Positions 43,974 to 54,148 of a stretch of DNA of 64,000 nt are shown one piece after another (positions within the stretch are counted from its first letter, which is position 1; every line of letters starts with the position of its first letter). The notes beneath the pieces are model-generated. The model was not told the origin of the DNA. It searched no databases and saw only the letters and a list, made by a program, of their open reading frames with translations. Location of the stretch: assembly GCA_963728145.1 (NCBI GenBank), contig CAVSJA010000007.1:558001-622000 (forward strand). The letters run 5' to 3'. Origin of the DNA: CAVSJA01 sp963728145. Lineage in GTDB: Bacteria; Bacteroidota; Bacteroidia; Chitinophagales; Chitinophagaceae. The translations under genes and the position numbers were made by a program.

Positions 43974-44553
43974 TCACCTAAACCTATTTGCTATACCGAA
44001 ATAAACCAACTCATCCACTTTCACGATATCGCCTTTTTTCACCTTTGCATTCATTAAGGGAATATCTACAGAACGGTGAAGGAATAGCAGCACGTAATAT
44101 TTATTTTCAACAAAAGGGTATTCAATTGAAACAGATTTGAACGATAGAAAAGTGGCGGTGTCTTTTTTTTCATCAAGGTAATATGTCGCCTTATCCAGCC
44201 ATAGACATTTGATCTCTTTCATTCTTATTGCAAGTCTTTTTAGTAAGGAGGTATCGTACCTGAACCTTCCGATAGTTTGATGTAGATTCTGTTCGCTTTT
44301 TTCTGTATTGTAGATATATCGAAGGGTATCGGTTGTTATTTCCATTACGTAATAGGTAAAGGTCTTGTCAGTAAAGCCAACTGAAAAAGGCTGTTGCCGG
44401 TACAGGCTATCATACCAACTCTTCATTTCAACTATGGCAGTTTTGTTTTGCTGGTAATACTCAGCGGACTTGCGATTTTTCTTAGCTCCGGTGCAGGACC
44501 AGAGCCCGAAAATCAATCACGAAGAAACAAGTATATATGAAATAGGCTTTCAT
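43974..44553 (-). pseudogene. Lipoprotein of unknown function, frameshifted in the signal peptide
   Basis: The ATG at 44553 overlaps the stop of the upstream gene (ATGA) and opens MKAYFIYTCFFVI. One extra base near 44513-44517 shifts the frame. The other frame continues IFGLWSCTGAKKNRKS, completing a type II signal peptide with lipobox LWSC, and runs to 43974. The mature part (about 170 residues; IVEMKSWYDSLYRQQPFSVG, RYIYNTEKSEQNLHQTIGRF, VSIEYPFVENKYYVLLFLHR) has no family I recognise. The mature frame could start at an internal TTG but would lack a normal signal peptide. Confidence 0.6.
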
Positions 44554-45443
44554 TTTTCAGTTATTGTTGAAATTCCAAATGTCATTTTCTTCAATCTTTT
44601 CTTCGTCATTATCTGTTCCGTCTTCAAACCGTAGTCCCAATATTTTATTTGAATCAAATCCCCTTCTCTATACAATTGATACAGCACAACAAAATGTGTA
44701 GGTGCAGGCAGACGGAAGAAAGAGTATTTGGTGGGATGTGTCAGTTTACTGTTGATATACATCATTACGATACCTGTAGTCCAGTTGTTGGGCCAAATAG
44801 CCAAACAGATCTTTTTTCCAGGGCCGTCATCATGTCAGACCCCTTTTCCCTTAACCTTATAGTCTCCAAATTCCCTAAGCATTCTGTTGAACTTTCCATA
44901 GTTGGTGGCTGCCCAAAATGTATTTTCATCTCCAATCTTGTATTTGTGATCGAATATGTTGAGATAGCCTTTGTACGTGTCAGCCATCGTTAAAAACCAA
45001 AGTTGATCTGCATGCAGGATATCCAGTTCGCCCTTTCGTTTTAACAAACCCGCTGATTCTCTCACTCGTTGAGAAGGCTTGACCTGCCTTCGATATAAAT
45101 CAGCTTTCCCCGTTCGATAAAAAGAAAGGATAAGCCGGGTATAAGTATCCGGTTGATATTTCAGTAGTATATGCGTAAATGCCGCATAACCGCAAAAGTT
45201 AGTCGCCTTACCCTGGTTGATTTTTGCGGGGTATTGAATATTCTTTCGGATATTGGCAAAAAACAATGATGGTTTGATATTCGGCCAAAAACTTGATGCT
45301 GTGACAGTATCTTCTTTGATCAGCATTGCAAACGCTCTTTCCTGCGCAGCTCTTATCATCGTATCATATTTGGTTACCGCACTATCGTTTTGAGAAAAAC
45401 TATTTAGATAAATAAATAGTAGTATTAAATGAATACCCAGCAA
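44550..45443 (-). pseudogene. Secreted protein with conserved NFCGYAAF segment, interrupted by an in-frame TGA
   Basis: Reading from a TTG at 45443 (LGIHLILLFIYLNSFSQ signal peptide) the frame stops at TGA 44835-44837. The same frame then continues without interruption to 44550 (HDDGPGKKICLAIWPNNWTT ... RLKKMTFGISTITEK). A single TGG-to-TGA change explains the break. The N-terminus may also be damaged: the ATG at 45474 gives a basic start (MRRSRSIHK) that joins the hydrophobic segment after one base change. The domain has NFCGYAAFTHILLKY, KRKGELDILHADQLWFLTMA and HKYKIGDENTFWA. The Cys at the start of a helix recalls papain-like folds, but I do not assert peptidase activity. Confidence 0.6.
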
Positions 45444-45515
45444 TCGCTTTATGAATTGATCGGGATCTACGCATTAAAGAGTTTTTCCGGTCTTAATAGT
45501 TAATAACCTTATTTA

Positions 45516-47810
45516 TCAGAATGGATATCCAATGGCAAGGTTCAATACCAGGTTTTCTTTTCTCCAGTCGGAATCGCCAAATCTCATATCATTGATTACC
45601 CATCGTTCGCCGGGCTCCAGGAAGGGTTTGTATATGGGAACGCCGAGATCCAGTCGCAAGACAAGTACTGTTACATCTAATCTCAGGCCAATTCCAACAT
45701 CCATCGCAATTTCTTTTAAGAAATCCTTTGACAATTTTCCTTTTGGGGTATAGAGCACCGTATCCTTCATCCAGAAATTTCCCGCGTCAATAAATGTCGC
45801 CCCCTTTAACAAACCAGCTATCGGAAAGCGGAATTCCGTATTAAGTTCTAGTTTATAGTCACCGCCCACTTGAGGATAAACTGTTTGCTGATGGGAAGTT
45901 GCTTTTGTTGCGCCCGGACCAATCTGGCGAGGCAGAAAACCACGAAGACTATTTGCACCCCCGATTATGAATTGCCTGCTGAATGGAAGAAAGGCAGAAT
46001 TACCATATGGATAACTCGCTCCAACAATGATCCGGTTAGCCAAAAAGAGGTCGGTACCCAGTTTCCTGGAATAACGGAAATCAAGCTCTGTTCTCACAAA
46101 TTGCATAAAGTATGCACCGCCAATCTTGGTTGAATAATAGCCGTTGTTTCCTTTGATCAATCCCAAAACGTTTCCACTAATTTCAATCGCACCGAAAAAA
46201 TTGAAAATATTCTTTTTGAGAGAAGTAGCATTGTTAACCTGGTATTGAAACCCGGTTGCTGGGATCACCGAAGGTGGTATTGTGTAGTATAGCTTATCAT
46301 CCTGGTCTGCTCGTAAATAGAAACTATCCGTAAAATCATTAGATTGGTAATAGGTTAAGCTAATGGGAGTAAGCGTATACGATTTTGTAATGGTGTCGCT
46401 CCAGGTCCATTCATATCGAAAATGGGTATAATTCTGTGTGTACAGTTCCTGCCGCCTTACCCAATCATAACTAAAAACAATACGCGTTTTTGGAATATAA
46501 TAAAAGTTTGTTCCCATTACCCAGGGAGCAATGAATTTTGGAATAGTCAATGACACTTCTCCACCCAGTCTCCAGTTATTATTTTTTTCCAGCGAATCAT
46601 TTACCCCGATTTCAAGCGAACCAGTGAGCTTTAATTGTAATACCTCCGCGCCGCGGAATAGATTTTTGTGTTTCCAGCCTATACTGGTCTGTACACCGCT
46701 ATAATTATTACTTCTGAAAAATCCACCCAATTCAAATTCTAGTTTTTTTCTTTTTTGAAGATTAGTATAATAAGTAACGTCCAGCAAATCTTTCTGTTTA
46801 CTTGTGTCAGCGCGTTTGTATTCAGTCTTAATAAATTTAAATACTCCGTAACTGTTTAGTCTGTTGAGTGATTTGCTTTGTTCAGGGAGCGAATACAAAT
46901 TGCCTGGACGAAAAGTCATTGCTCTGGGAAAAATGCTGGACCGGAATTTTTTTGCTGAATCGATTATGATGACATTTTCCCTTTTTTCAACCAATCCGGT
47001 GGAAGAATCGGGTATTTCCGTAAGGTTTGTTTTTTCAACAACCACGGTCACCCGGTTTATTTTGTAAGCTATGCGATCGATGGCAGGGGTTTGTGGCTTT
47101 ATACCATATGCTAAAGAAACAGTGAAGTTCTTATGATTTGTATCAACATACGCAACAATATCATCCGTCTTCACATAATAATATCCATAGGCTTTCAATT
47201 TGGTAATCGTTCTCGCAGCATCTTCTTTGATCCTATCTCCATTATATTGGTTGGATGGCTTGAGTGATTTTTCATCCCTGGGTAACCGGACGATATCCGT
47301 AGAGAGTTTACTGCTATCCAGTCTCCAAAAAATCTTGCTAAAAGTATAGGGGCGTTCAACCTTTACTTTATATATCGCTTTTAGTTTATAACCTTTGGAA
47401 GCGGTGTCGCCGATCGCAACACTGTTGAAATAACCAGTGTTTGCCAACCAGCCTTCAATGTTTTTAGCGTTATAATGATGATTGACCTTTTCTTCGAAAA
47501 CAGGTTCCTCCCCAAGTTTTTTACGCAACCAGACCTTAAATCCTCTATCCTTTTTCGGTTTGCCAATTACATACCACCACCAAACCTTATAGGGAGCACC
47601 CAATAACATTTTGTTTGTTTCAGGCGAGGTTATATCTGCTAGTTTATTTTTGAAATAAGAATTTTTTTCTTTCACCCCCGTAGCTCGCTCAACCTGTATT
47701 TCCGGTCCGTAGTATAGCTTTTTACCCGCCGGGATGTATCGCTTTACGCCACAGGAATAACATAGAAGAGTTATCAGGGCTACGCAGGTATAGCGATAAA
47801 ATGGTTTCAC
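45516..47810 (-). CDS. tamL: TamL-type BamA-family outer-membrane lipoprotein (TamB partner)
   Basis: 764 residues. The type II signal peptide has lipobox CYSC (Cys 20), unlike proteobacterial TamA. Residues about 25-340 contain POTRA-like repeats (NAKNIEGWLANTGYFNSVAI, GDRIKEDAARTITKLKAYGY). From about residue 370 the Omp85 barrel follows (ELGGFFRSNNYSGVQTSIGW, RQFIIGGANSLRGFLPRQIG) with the family's R-G-F-L type motif in the conserved L6 segment, ending LNLAIGYPF. In Bacteroidota this lipid-anchored BamA homologue is encoded beside TamB and acts in outer-membrane assembly or lipid transport. The start lies 2 bases after the TamB stop. Confidence 0.9.
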   Translation of the reverse strand: MKPFYRYTCVALITLLCYSCGVKRYIPAGKKLYYGPEIQVERATGVKEKNSYFKNKLADITSPETNKMLLGAPYKVWWWYVIGKPKKDRGFKVWLRKKLGEEPVFEEKVNHHYNAKNIEGWLANTGYFNSVAIGDTASKGYKLKAIYKVKVERPYTFSKIFWRLDSSKLSTDIVRLPRDEKSLKPSNQYNGDRIKEDAARTITKLKAYGYYYVKTDDIVAYVDTNHKNFTVSLAYGIKPQTPAIDRIAYKINRVTVVVEKTNLTEIPDSSTGLVEKRENVIIIDSAKKFRSSIFPRAMTFRPGNLYSLPEQSKSLNRLNSYGVFKFIKTEYKRADTSKQKDLLDVTYYTNLQKRKKLEFELGGFFRSNNYSGVQTSIGWKHKNLFRGAEVLQLKLTGSLEIGVNDSLEKNNNWRLGGEVSLTIPKFIAPWVMGTNFYYIPKTRIVFSYDWVRRQELYTQNYTHFRYEWTWSDTITKSYTLTPISLTYYQSNDFTDSFYLRADQDDKLYYTIPPSVIPATGFQYQVNNATSLKKNIFNFFGAIEISGNVLGLIKGNNGYYSTKIGGAYFMQFVRTELDFRYSRKLGTDLFLANRIIVGASYPYGNSAFLPFSRQFIIGGANSLRGFLPRQIGPGATKATSHQQTVYPQVGGDYKLELNTEFRFPIAGLLKGATFIDAGNFWMKDTVLYTPKGKLSKDFLKEIAMDVGIGLRLDVTVLVLRLDLGVPIYKPFLEPGERWVINDMRFGDSDWRKENLVLNLAIGYPF

Positions 47811-47812
47811 AA

Positions 47813-50800
47813 TTATTCTTTCTGTAATTTCTTCTGCGATTGAAAGATTTGCTTAAAGAGATTATACTCCAGTTGTATGGTAAAAGCAACGCCGGTTTCT
47901 GTGAAATATCCTTCCACTACAGCGTCATATTCATTGGTCCTGTATGCCTTTACCTGGTATCTTCCATCTTTTGACAATTTATAAGAGGTCGTCACGTCGG
48001 GTATATATTGATTGGCTGAATGTTGGTATTGGTCCGAGCTGGTGCCTGAAGTAAAATTTTTCCCAACTGTTACTGTCAGCCGATCGTCTAACATGTCTTT
48101 GGAAATTTCAACGCCCAGATCCGTCTTCGTTTGTGCATCACTCGTTTTATAACTATCCATATTTACATTTACATCAACCCCTTTTATAAGTCCGCCAGCT
48201 ATTTCGTTCATTCCCGACGCCAGGAACTGACTCATTCCCTGCTTCAATGCCACATCGGGACTTAAATCGGAAGATGCAAAATCACCAGTGGTGTATACAG
48301 TGAATTGATTCATCACCAACAATGAGAAAACCTGCCTGTTCATGGCCGCTACATCATTGCGCAGGATCAGGAGTTGTTCCTCAACATCACCTTTTAGTGC
48401 GCCGGGTATACCCGTTGCGCCTTCTTTAAGTTTAATATCGAATGCAAGCTCGGGCTCAGAGATAGGACCTTTTATTGTGAGCACGATAATGAATGGCAGT
48501 CGTTTAGAACTGTTATATTGCTCTTGTTCTACCGGTCTTAGGAGTCCTGAAGCACTTGCATCAATTTCATACTCTGTCGTAACATTAGCATCGGCTTGCG
48601 CGGGATCACCATTGAAAATGATCGTGCTTCCATCCACAAGTAGGAATTTTCCTCTCAGGAATTTAGTATTCATATTGTAATAGCCGGAATGCAGTTGATA
48701 AGTGCCTGTAATTCCCATCGATCCATTTTCTGCTATTCCAGCATTTAAATTGGCTTCGCCTTTGATCAGTAGCTCATCACCGGTTGCCGGATCAATGAGA
48801 ATACTGAATTCTGCATTTTTGCTTACTTCGAGGTTTAGGTTATATGTTAGTCCTTTGAATGATCTTTTAGCTTTTGCTGTATCCAACTCCAGTTTTACCA
48901 ATTCTTCTTCCGGACTGAGTAAGGTATCGAGGTCAACAAACTGGATCATGCCCTTACCGTTATTTGTGTAATCGCTTTTGGATTGCGATAAGATGTAGTG
49001 TACACTGCTTTTATCTTTTAAGGATCCCCTGCCTTCGATGATCGGTTCCTGGCTTGTTCCTTTCAGGGCAAGGTCAATATCCAGGATTGCCTTGCCATAT
49101 AAAGTACTTTCTGGATAACGAGGGGAATTCAGCGCGACAAAATCCTTGGTTTTAGCGTTAATATTTAATCCATATTCACTTGCGTTGATCATTTTTACCG
49201 TTCCATCCACTGTTAATTTGTTGCCGGAAGTATCTGTTAAAGTAAAATTGTTGAAGCGAACATCGGGATAGTTAATTTCTATTTTCTGACCATCGATCCG
49301 GTATACTGTATTGAGCTCTGTCAATGCAAACGCCGTAGTATCGAAATTGATAAATCCTTTGAGTTGCGGTTTTGTCGTTGAACCCGTTAAATGGAGATCG
49401 GCAGAAATATTTCCAGACGCTCTTGTAAGAAAATCGCTTGCAAATTCGCGAATCAATTTCATGTTCAGCTTTTCTATTCGGGCTTTCAGGTCGAAATTGC
49501 CCTCGGCGGGATCAATATTCCCGGAGAAATTGAGGTCAGTATTGCCTTTGAGATTTCCTGATAATTCGAGTTTTTCAGAAACTGAGCGGGAATTCAGTTC
49601 GAGATTCCCAACGGGAATTGCCTGTATTGCCAGATCCTTTATTCCAAGAGTTCCGGTGAATTCGGGAAATTTTTCAATCGGCTGCTTTATTGTGATTGCC
49701 GCGGATAAACTGCCCGATGCTAATGCGGTGTCACTCAAAGATGCCAGTGCGAGGATCTCACTGATCTCAAAACTATCAATCCTGATTTCGATTGGGGAGA
49801 TGTTCTGCTGATCCTTGCTTTTGACATATATATGCTGCTCTTTGTTTATAATAGAAAAGTTTTGGAAAATGTATCCATCTTTTCTTATCAATACCATATT
49901 ATCCTGGGGTACTTTCCATTTTTGATGATCGATGGTAAGGTCATCGAGGAGCTTGATAGTTGTGGTCTCATTTTCCAATTGAGCGGATCCTTTGATCGCA
50001 TAGGCGGCTTCACCATTCTTGTCTTGAATCTGGGATGATACGGTTATTATTTGATTCTCCCAATGCGCATCGATGCTGGGTTTATAAAGTGTATCACCGG
50101 TAGAATGAACTGCATTGGCTTTTACAAACAATTGAATTGCTTCCCCTTTATTATTCGCAAGAATATTCAGCTTTTCAATTTTAACTTTATTATAGTTTAG
50201 CCCTGATACGTTTGCGTCAAATAATAGAAAGGAGTCTTTTTTACCACCATCGTATTGGCCGTGTATTGTTATTGATTCGTCCAGATTAAGGCCGGGAATA
50301 AATATGTTGAGAATTTCGTGCTGGCTTACCGTTGCATTAACGACTGTGCGATGATCATTGTTTTCGTATTTCAGAGAGTCATTTAAAGGATTTACCCTCT
50401 TAAAAATATTCTGCGCTTCGTCGGCTATTATACTAAATGAATAATTTGTACTTAAGTTGACATCAGCAAGCCGGCTATGCAAATTAAGCGCGGCACTGTC
50501 AGGTGAAGATCTTGCGATCAACCAGACACTATCTGAAACTATCGTCTTTCCATTTATAACTAAAACATTGCTGTCTGCAAACAAGCTTGCTTCCAGTTTA
50601 TCAAGGTCTGTAAACGGCGCATCAATGCTGAGCGTTGTAGAAAGTATAACGGTGTCTTTTGTAAATCCCAGTTTATTCAAATCGATCTTTGCAATATCAA
50701 TGATTCCTTTAATAGCAGGATATTTTCCCGACATATTCCCGTTCAAATCAAGAATCAACGAAAGATTGGAATCCTTGATATTTCCTTTTGCGGTGAACTT

Positions 50801-52777
50801 TGCTTCCGATAACGTGCCCCGGATATCAACGTTTGAATAATTGTATCCATTGATCAACATAGAATTAATCTTGAATTCTCCTGCTCCATTCATTTTTTTA
50901 GGATCGATCCCGGCTCCATTAACAGTTATTTGACCCGTAATCTTTCCTAAAACGGAATCCATTCCGATCCATTTGCCTGTCTCCATCTCATGGAGATAGA
51001 CTGTGACATTGTAATCAAGATTTTCAGTTTGCTTGAAGTTAGCCACTTTACCAACGATCTTTATTTCCCCATAGTCGCTATTCAACTTCAGATCTGCGAT
51101 AACCTTATCAAATGTGCCGTTTACCTGGCCGCTTGCAGAGATTTGATCGGGCAGGCTGATATTCTGCTTTGTCAATTCATCCTGAAATGAGGGAGAAAGA
51201 ATTTTCTTTTGGATCTCTAATTGATCAATCGTTACAAAGTAATTCTCGGTTTTACTATTGAGGTCAAGTTTTGTATTGCCTTCAAACTGGAATTGCCTGC
51301 TTTGTATTCTTAACCGGTCAAGAGTAAAATCATTTAAAGATCCACGAAGGTTTCCTGAGAAGGTTATTTTGTCGGGTTCGGATAAGTTAATGGGTAAGGA
51401 CTGTTTGAGATCAGGCTGAAAAAGCAAAATATCTGCAAACGCAATGGAGGAGTTTTGAATTCTGCAATTGAATTTTTCTCTCGATGACCTTTTTGGAGAT
51501 TTTAATTGCCATGCAAGATCGCCACGAGTAGTTAAGGCAGATTGGTTGAATCCAATTTCAAGATCTCTGATTAACAAAATACTGTCAGTATAACTGGCAT
51601 TTGTACGAAACCCTTTTAAATTGTACTTTTTGTTTGCAATCAGTGAACAGGAATCAATTTGAGTACTAAAACTATTTCCATTCAGATTGTTTTTACTTGA
51701 CGCAAAATTCAAGCGCTGTACTTCGATGTGATTATAATCAAAACCATTAGCAGGTTTGACCGCTTTATTGTGATAAGTAATTGAATTGTTTTGTAGGTCG
51801 ATAAAATCCAGGCTTGCTTTTAATTTGGCGGCCTCCGCGCTTTGTTGAACGAATTCCTTTTCGTTTGAAGACTTCGTTTCCTTCACCCATGTGCTTAAGC
51901 TAATCTTGCTATCATGGAGCAGAAATCTATGCGCATTCAAAACCTGCTGCTTCATGTCAATCGAGCTGCGATCCAGTTGCATCGTATCAAGAACCACGCT
52001 TAAATCGAATTGGTCCAGTGGTTTTTGATAGGCAAGCTTGAAGTTTCTAACTCCCAGTTTTTCCAGTGCGACAAATATTGAAGGTGGTTCATAAGGTGAA
52101 TTTTCGTTTGGTCCAACGGGCTTAATCACTGTCTTGATTGAATCGATCATGCTGATGTCGAAATCAGTGCTTAGAATTTCATTTACATGGAAAGCGTTTT
52201 TATCCAGGTTTAATTGAATGGTTTTGCAATAGAATCTTCCCAAATGAGCCGTGTAGTATTGCTTCTCTTTCCTGTCCTGAAATTTGAATCGAATTTGATT
52301 TAAAGAAACCTGATCAACTTTCAATTTTAAAGGACTGGAGGCGTTTGCCGTATCCAGCACAGTGGCTGTGTCCTCCGAACCTGCAAATGCATCAATGATG
52401 AATTGGAAATTGAAATCAGGACTCTGCGATTCACGTGAGAGGTTGATGAAAATACTATCGAGCTGTACGGTGTTGATATCGATGGATGAATTCAGCAGCT
52501 TCAGCATTTTCATTTTCACCAGGATACTTCCGCCATAAAACAAAGTATCTTTTTTCTTATCCAATATGAGGAGATTTTCTACCTGTATCCAGTGAGGGAG
52601 TCGATAATTGATGTTTCCAATTTCGACGGGAGTTTTTAATTGGTTGATAAGGTATTTGCGGACTTCATTCTTTACGATCGACCTGCCCCAGGGTGTATGG
52701 ATAAAAAGGATTACCGCGGCGATCAAAAGAACAATCACCGCCAGGAAAACCGCGACACGTTTGATCCATTTCCTCAT
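47813..52777 (-). CDS. tamB: TamB/translocation and assembly module inner-membrane protein
   Basis: 1,654 residues, intact. An N-terminal membrane anchor (VAVFLAVIVLLIAAVILFIH) is followed by a very long beta-rich repeat region typical of AsmA/TamB proteins (DUF748/DUF3971-like; many strands such as NSDYGEIKIVGKVANFKQ, GNLKGNTDLNFSGNIDPAEG). The C-terminal DUF490 domain spans about 1,200-1,640 (GYYNMNTKFLRGKFLLVDGS, PFIIVLTIKGPISEPELAFD, LKEGATGIPGALKGDVEEQL), followed by LGVEISKDMLDDRLTVTVGK. The protein bridges the periplasm as a hydrophobic groove and moves lipids and/or helps insert outer-membrane proteins with its TamA/TamL partner. Confidence 0.95.
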   Translation of the reverse strand: MRKWIKRVAVFLAVIVLLIAAVILFIHTPWGRSIVKNEVRKYLINQLKTPVEIGNINYRLPHWIQVENLLILDKKKDTLFYGGSILVKMKMLKLLNSSIDINTVQLDSIFINLSRESQSPDFNFQFIIDAFAGSEDTATVLDTANASSPLKLKVDQVSLNQIRFKFQDRKEKQYYTAHLGRFYCKTIQLNLDKNAFHVNEILSTDFDISMIDSIKTVIKPVGPNENSPYEPPSIFVALEKLGVRNFKLAYQKPLDQFDLSVVLDTMQLDRSSIDMKQQVLNAHRFLLHDSKISLSTWVKETKSSNEKEFVQQSAEAAKLKASLDFIDLQNNSITYHNKAVKPANGFDYNHIEVQRLNFASSKNNLNGNSFSTQIDSCSLIANKKYNLKGFRTNASYTDSILLIRDLEIGFNQSALTTRGDLAWQLKSPKRSSREKFNCRIQNSSIAFADILLFQPDLKQSLPINLSEPDKITFSGNLRGSLNDFTLDRLRIQSRQFQFEGNTKLDLNSKTENYFVTIDQLEIQKKILSPSFQDELTKQNISLPDQISASGQVNGTFDKVIADLKLNSDYGEIKIVGKVANFKQTENLDYNVTVYLHEMETGKWIGMDSVLGKITGQITVNGAGIDPKKMNGAGEFKINSMLINGYNYSNVDIRGTLSEAKFTAKGNIKDSNLSLILDLNGNMSGKYPAIKGIIDIAKIDLNKLGFTKDTVILSTTLSIDAPFTDLDKLEASLFADSNVLVINGKTIVSDSVWLIARSSPDSAALNLHSRLADVNLSTNYSFSIIADEAQNIFKRVNPLNDSLKYENNDHRTVVNATVSQHEILNIFIPGLNLDESITIHGQYDGGKKDSFLLFDANVSGLNYNKVKIEKLNILANNKGEAIQLFVKANAVHSTGDTLYKPSIDAHWENQIITVSSQIQDKNGEAAYAIKGSAQLENETTTIKLLDDLTIDHQKWKVPQDNMVLIRKDGYIFQNFSIINKEQHIYVKSKDQQNISPIEIRIDSFEISEILALASLSDTALASGSLSAAITIKQPIEKFPEFTGTLGIKDLAIQAIPVGNLELNSRSVSEKLELSGNLKGNTDLNFSGNIDPAEGNFDLKARIEKLNMKLIREFASDFLTRASGNISADLHLTGSTTKPQLKGFINFDTTAFALTELNTVYRIDGQKIEINYPDVRFNNFTLTDTSGNKLTVDGTVKMINASEYGLNINAKTKDFVALNSPRYPESTLYGKAILDIDLALKGTSQEPIIEGRGSLKDKSSVHYILSQSKSDYTNNGKGMIQFVDLDTLLSPEEELVKLELDTAKAKRSFKGLTYNLNLEVSKNAEFSILIDPATGDELLIKGEANLNAGIAENGSMGITGTYQLHSGYYNMNTKFLRGKFLLVDGSTIIFNGDPAQADANVTTEYEIDASASGLLRPVEQEQYNSSKRLPFIIVLTIKGPISEPELAFDIKLKEGATGIPGALKGDVEEQLLILRNDVAAMNRQVFSLLVMNQFTVYTTGDFASSDLSPDVALKQGMSQFLASGMNEIAGGLIKGVDVNVNMDSYKTSDAQTKTDLGVEISKDMLDDRLTVTVGKNFTSGTSSDQYQHSANQYIPDVTTSYKLSKDGRYQVKAYRTNEYDAVVEGYFTETGVAFTIQLEYNLFKQIFQSQKKLQKE

Positions 52778-52812
52778 TGGTTGAGCCCAGGGTATTGTAT
52801 TACTAAATTTAC

Positions 52813-54135
52813 TTAAAAGACTTCGTTCAATCCTGAGAAAAGACCCAGGGATCCATACCTCCCTTTTGCAAAATCAAGGGATAGATTGGTTCTGCTATGT
52901 TTATTGAAAAGTATCCTTACACCGATTCCACCTGCCGGTGCCCATCGTTCAAAAATTTTGAGGTCCTTGTCATCTGAGGCAGTTTGCATATTAAAATAGA
53001 TTACGCCGCTGAATAATTTGTCGCTTGTAACCGGAAATCGGTATTCCATTTCAAAAGCTGCGAAGGATGGACCCTTGAATCGCCCGAATGTATAGCCTCT
53101 TCCACTTCGTTGGTATATATCACCCGCTGTGCCTGGCAGCTGGAGATAGGGCATTGCGCCATCTAATGTATATGTTGCCCAATGCCACAATGCAATCACA
53201 TGTTCGGGATTTCTCTTGCTCAAACTCCAGTATTTTCTTATATCATACATCGCAAGAATGGAGTTCTGCTTGCTACCCAACCAGGTTTGATTAAAACGAA
53301 AACTAATATCAGCATAAAGCCCCTTATACGGTCTGTTTGGATGATCGCGGGAATTAAAAAGAAAACCTATAATGAATCCATTGGCCGAATATTGCGTCGT
53401 GTCAAATCCATGTTCGATGCTATATTTTTGGTGAGGAGTGTTCGGAATAGTTGAAAGCTTCTTGTCGTCGATGGAAAACATCATATCAAAACTGATACCG
53501 CCTCCGGCATAAAAATGTTTCCCAATGCTCCGGTAAACTTTTTCAAACAGCTTCACATAGGAATATCTGATCGGAAATGAACTATCGACTTCTTTTGTTG
53601 AAACTTCATTAAATGCAAATCCCCTGGATTTAGTTATGGGAATTCCGAGACCATAATCTTGAACACCCATATTAGTGATCTGCCAATCTCCTTGCCAGTT
53701 CCATAAATCCCCCGGTGATGAAATATTATGACGTGCCCTCAGTGTAATGTTTCCTTTGGTAGTAACAGATGCTGCAAGATTAAAAGCAGAGTAGGTCGTG
53801 TTTTCTTTATTCCCCAATTGAATACCTCCCGCCACTGTTATGCCAATCAGGAACCCAAAGCTTGGGTTATAGCCGAGGCCAGGTAACAATGATATGTTTC
53901 GTTTTTTGGGTGGTTTCGGAACTGTATCCTTTTTGTTGAAGATATGTTTCAAAACATCCATGAAGTCTCTTTGCTTGACGCTATCGTTATTCACTTTTAA
54001 GGAATCCTGCTGAGCGTTCAATGAATTGCCCGGGGATATAATCAATAAGAATAAACAAAAGAGAAAGAGAATTATACCAGTCCCGTTATTCCTTTTATTT
54101 AATACGGATTTCAAAGAATTAAGTCCAATTGCCAT
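52813..54135 (-). CDS. Omp85-superfamily (surface antigen) beta-barrel without POTRA domains
   Basis: 440 residues. An N-terminal extension and signal segment (TGIILFLFCLFLLIISPGNS) are followed by a short Lys/Pro-rich stretch, then a barrel with Omp85 features (LPGLGYNPSFGFLIGITVAG, FIIGFLFNSRDHPNRPYKGL, YLQLPGTAGDIYQRSGRGYT, FGRFKGPSFAAFEMEYRFP), the last part being the conserved L6-type region. No POTRA repeats are visible, as in patatin-less short Omp85 members. It lies 35 bases upstream of tamB and 13 bases downstream of the YqhA-like gene, so the four genes form one transcript. Confidence 0.82.
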   Translation of the reverse strand: MAIGLNSLKSVLNKRNNGTGIILFLFCLFLLIISPGNSLNAQQDSLKVNNDSVKQRDFMDVLKHIFNKKDTVPKPPKKRNISLLPGLGYNPSFGFLIGITVAGGIQLGNKENTTYSAFNLAASVTTKGNITLRARHNISSPGDLWNWQGDWQITNMGVQDYGLGIPITKSRGFAFNEVSTKEVDSSFPIRYSYVKLFEKVYRSIGKHFYAGGGISFDMMFSIDDKKLSTIPNTPHQKYSIEHGFDTTQYSANGFIIGFLFNSRDHPNRPYKGLYADISFRFNQTWLGSKQNSILAMYDIRKYWSLSKRNPEHVIALWHWATYTLDGAMPYLQLPGTAGDIYQRSGRGYTFGRFKGPSFAAFEMEYRFPVTSDKLFSGVIYFNMQTASDDKDLKIFERWAPAGGIGVRILFNKHSRTNLSLDFAKGRYGSLGLFSGLNEVF

Positions 54136-54148
54136 ATTTTAATGAATT

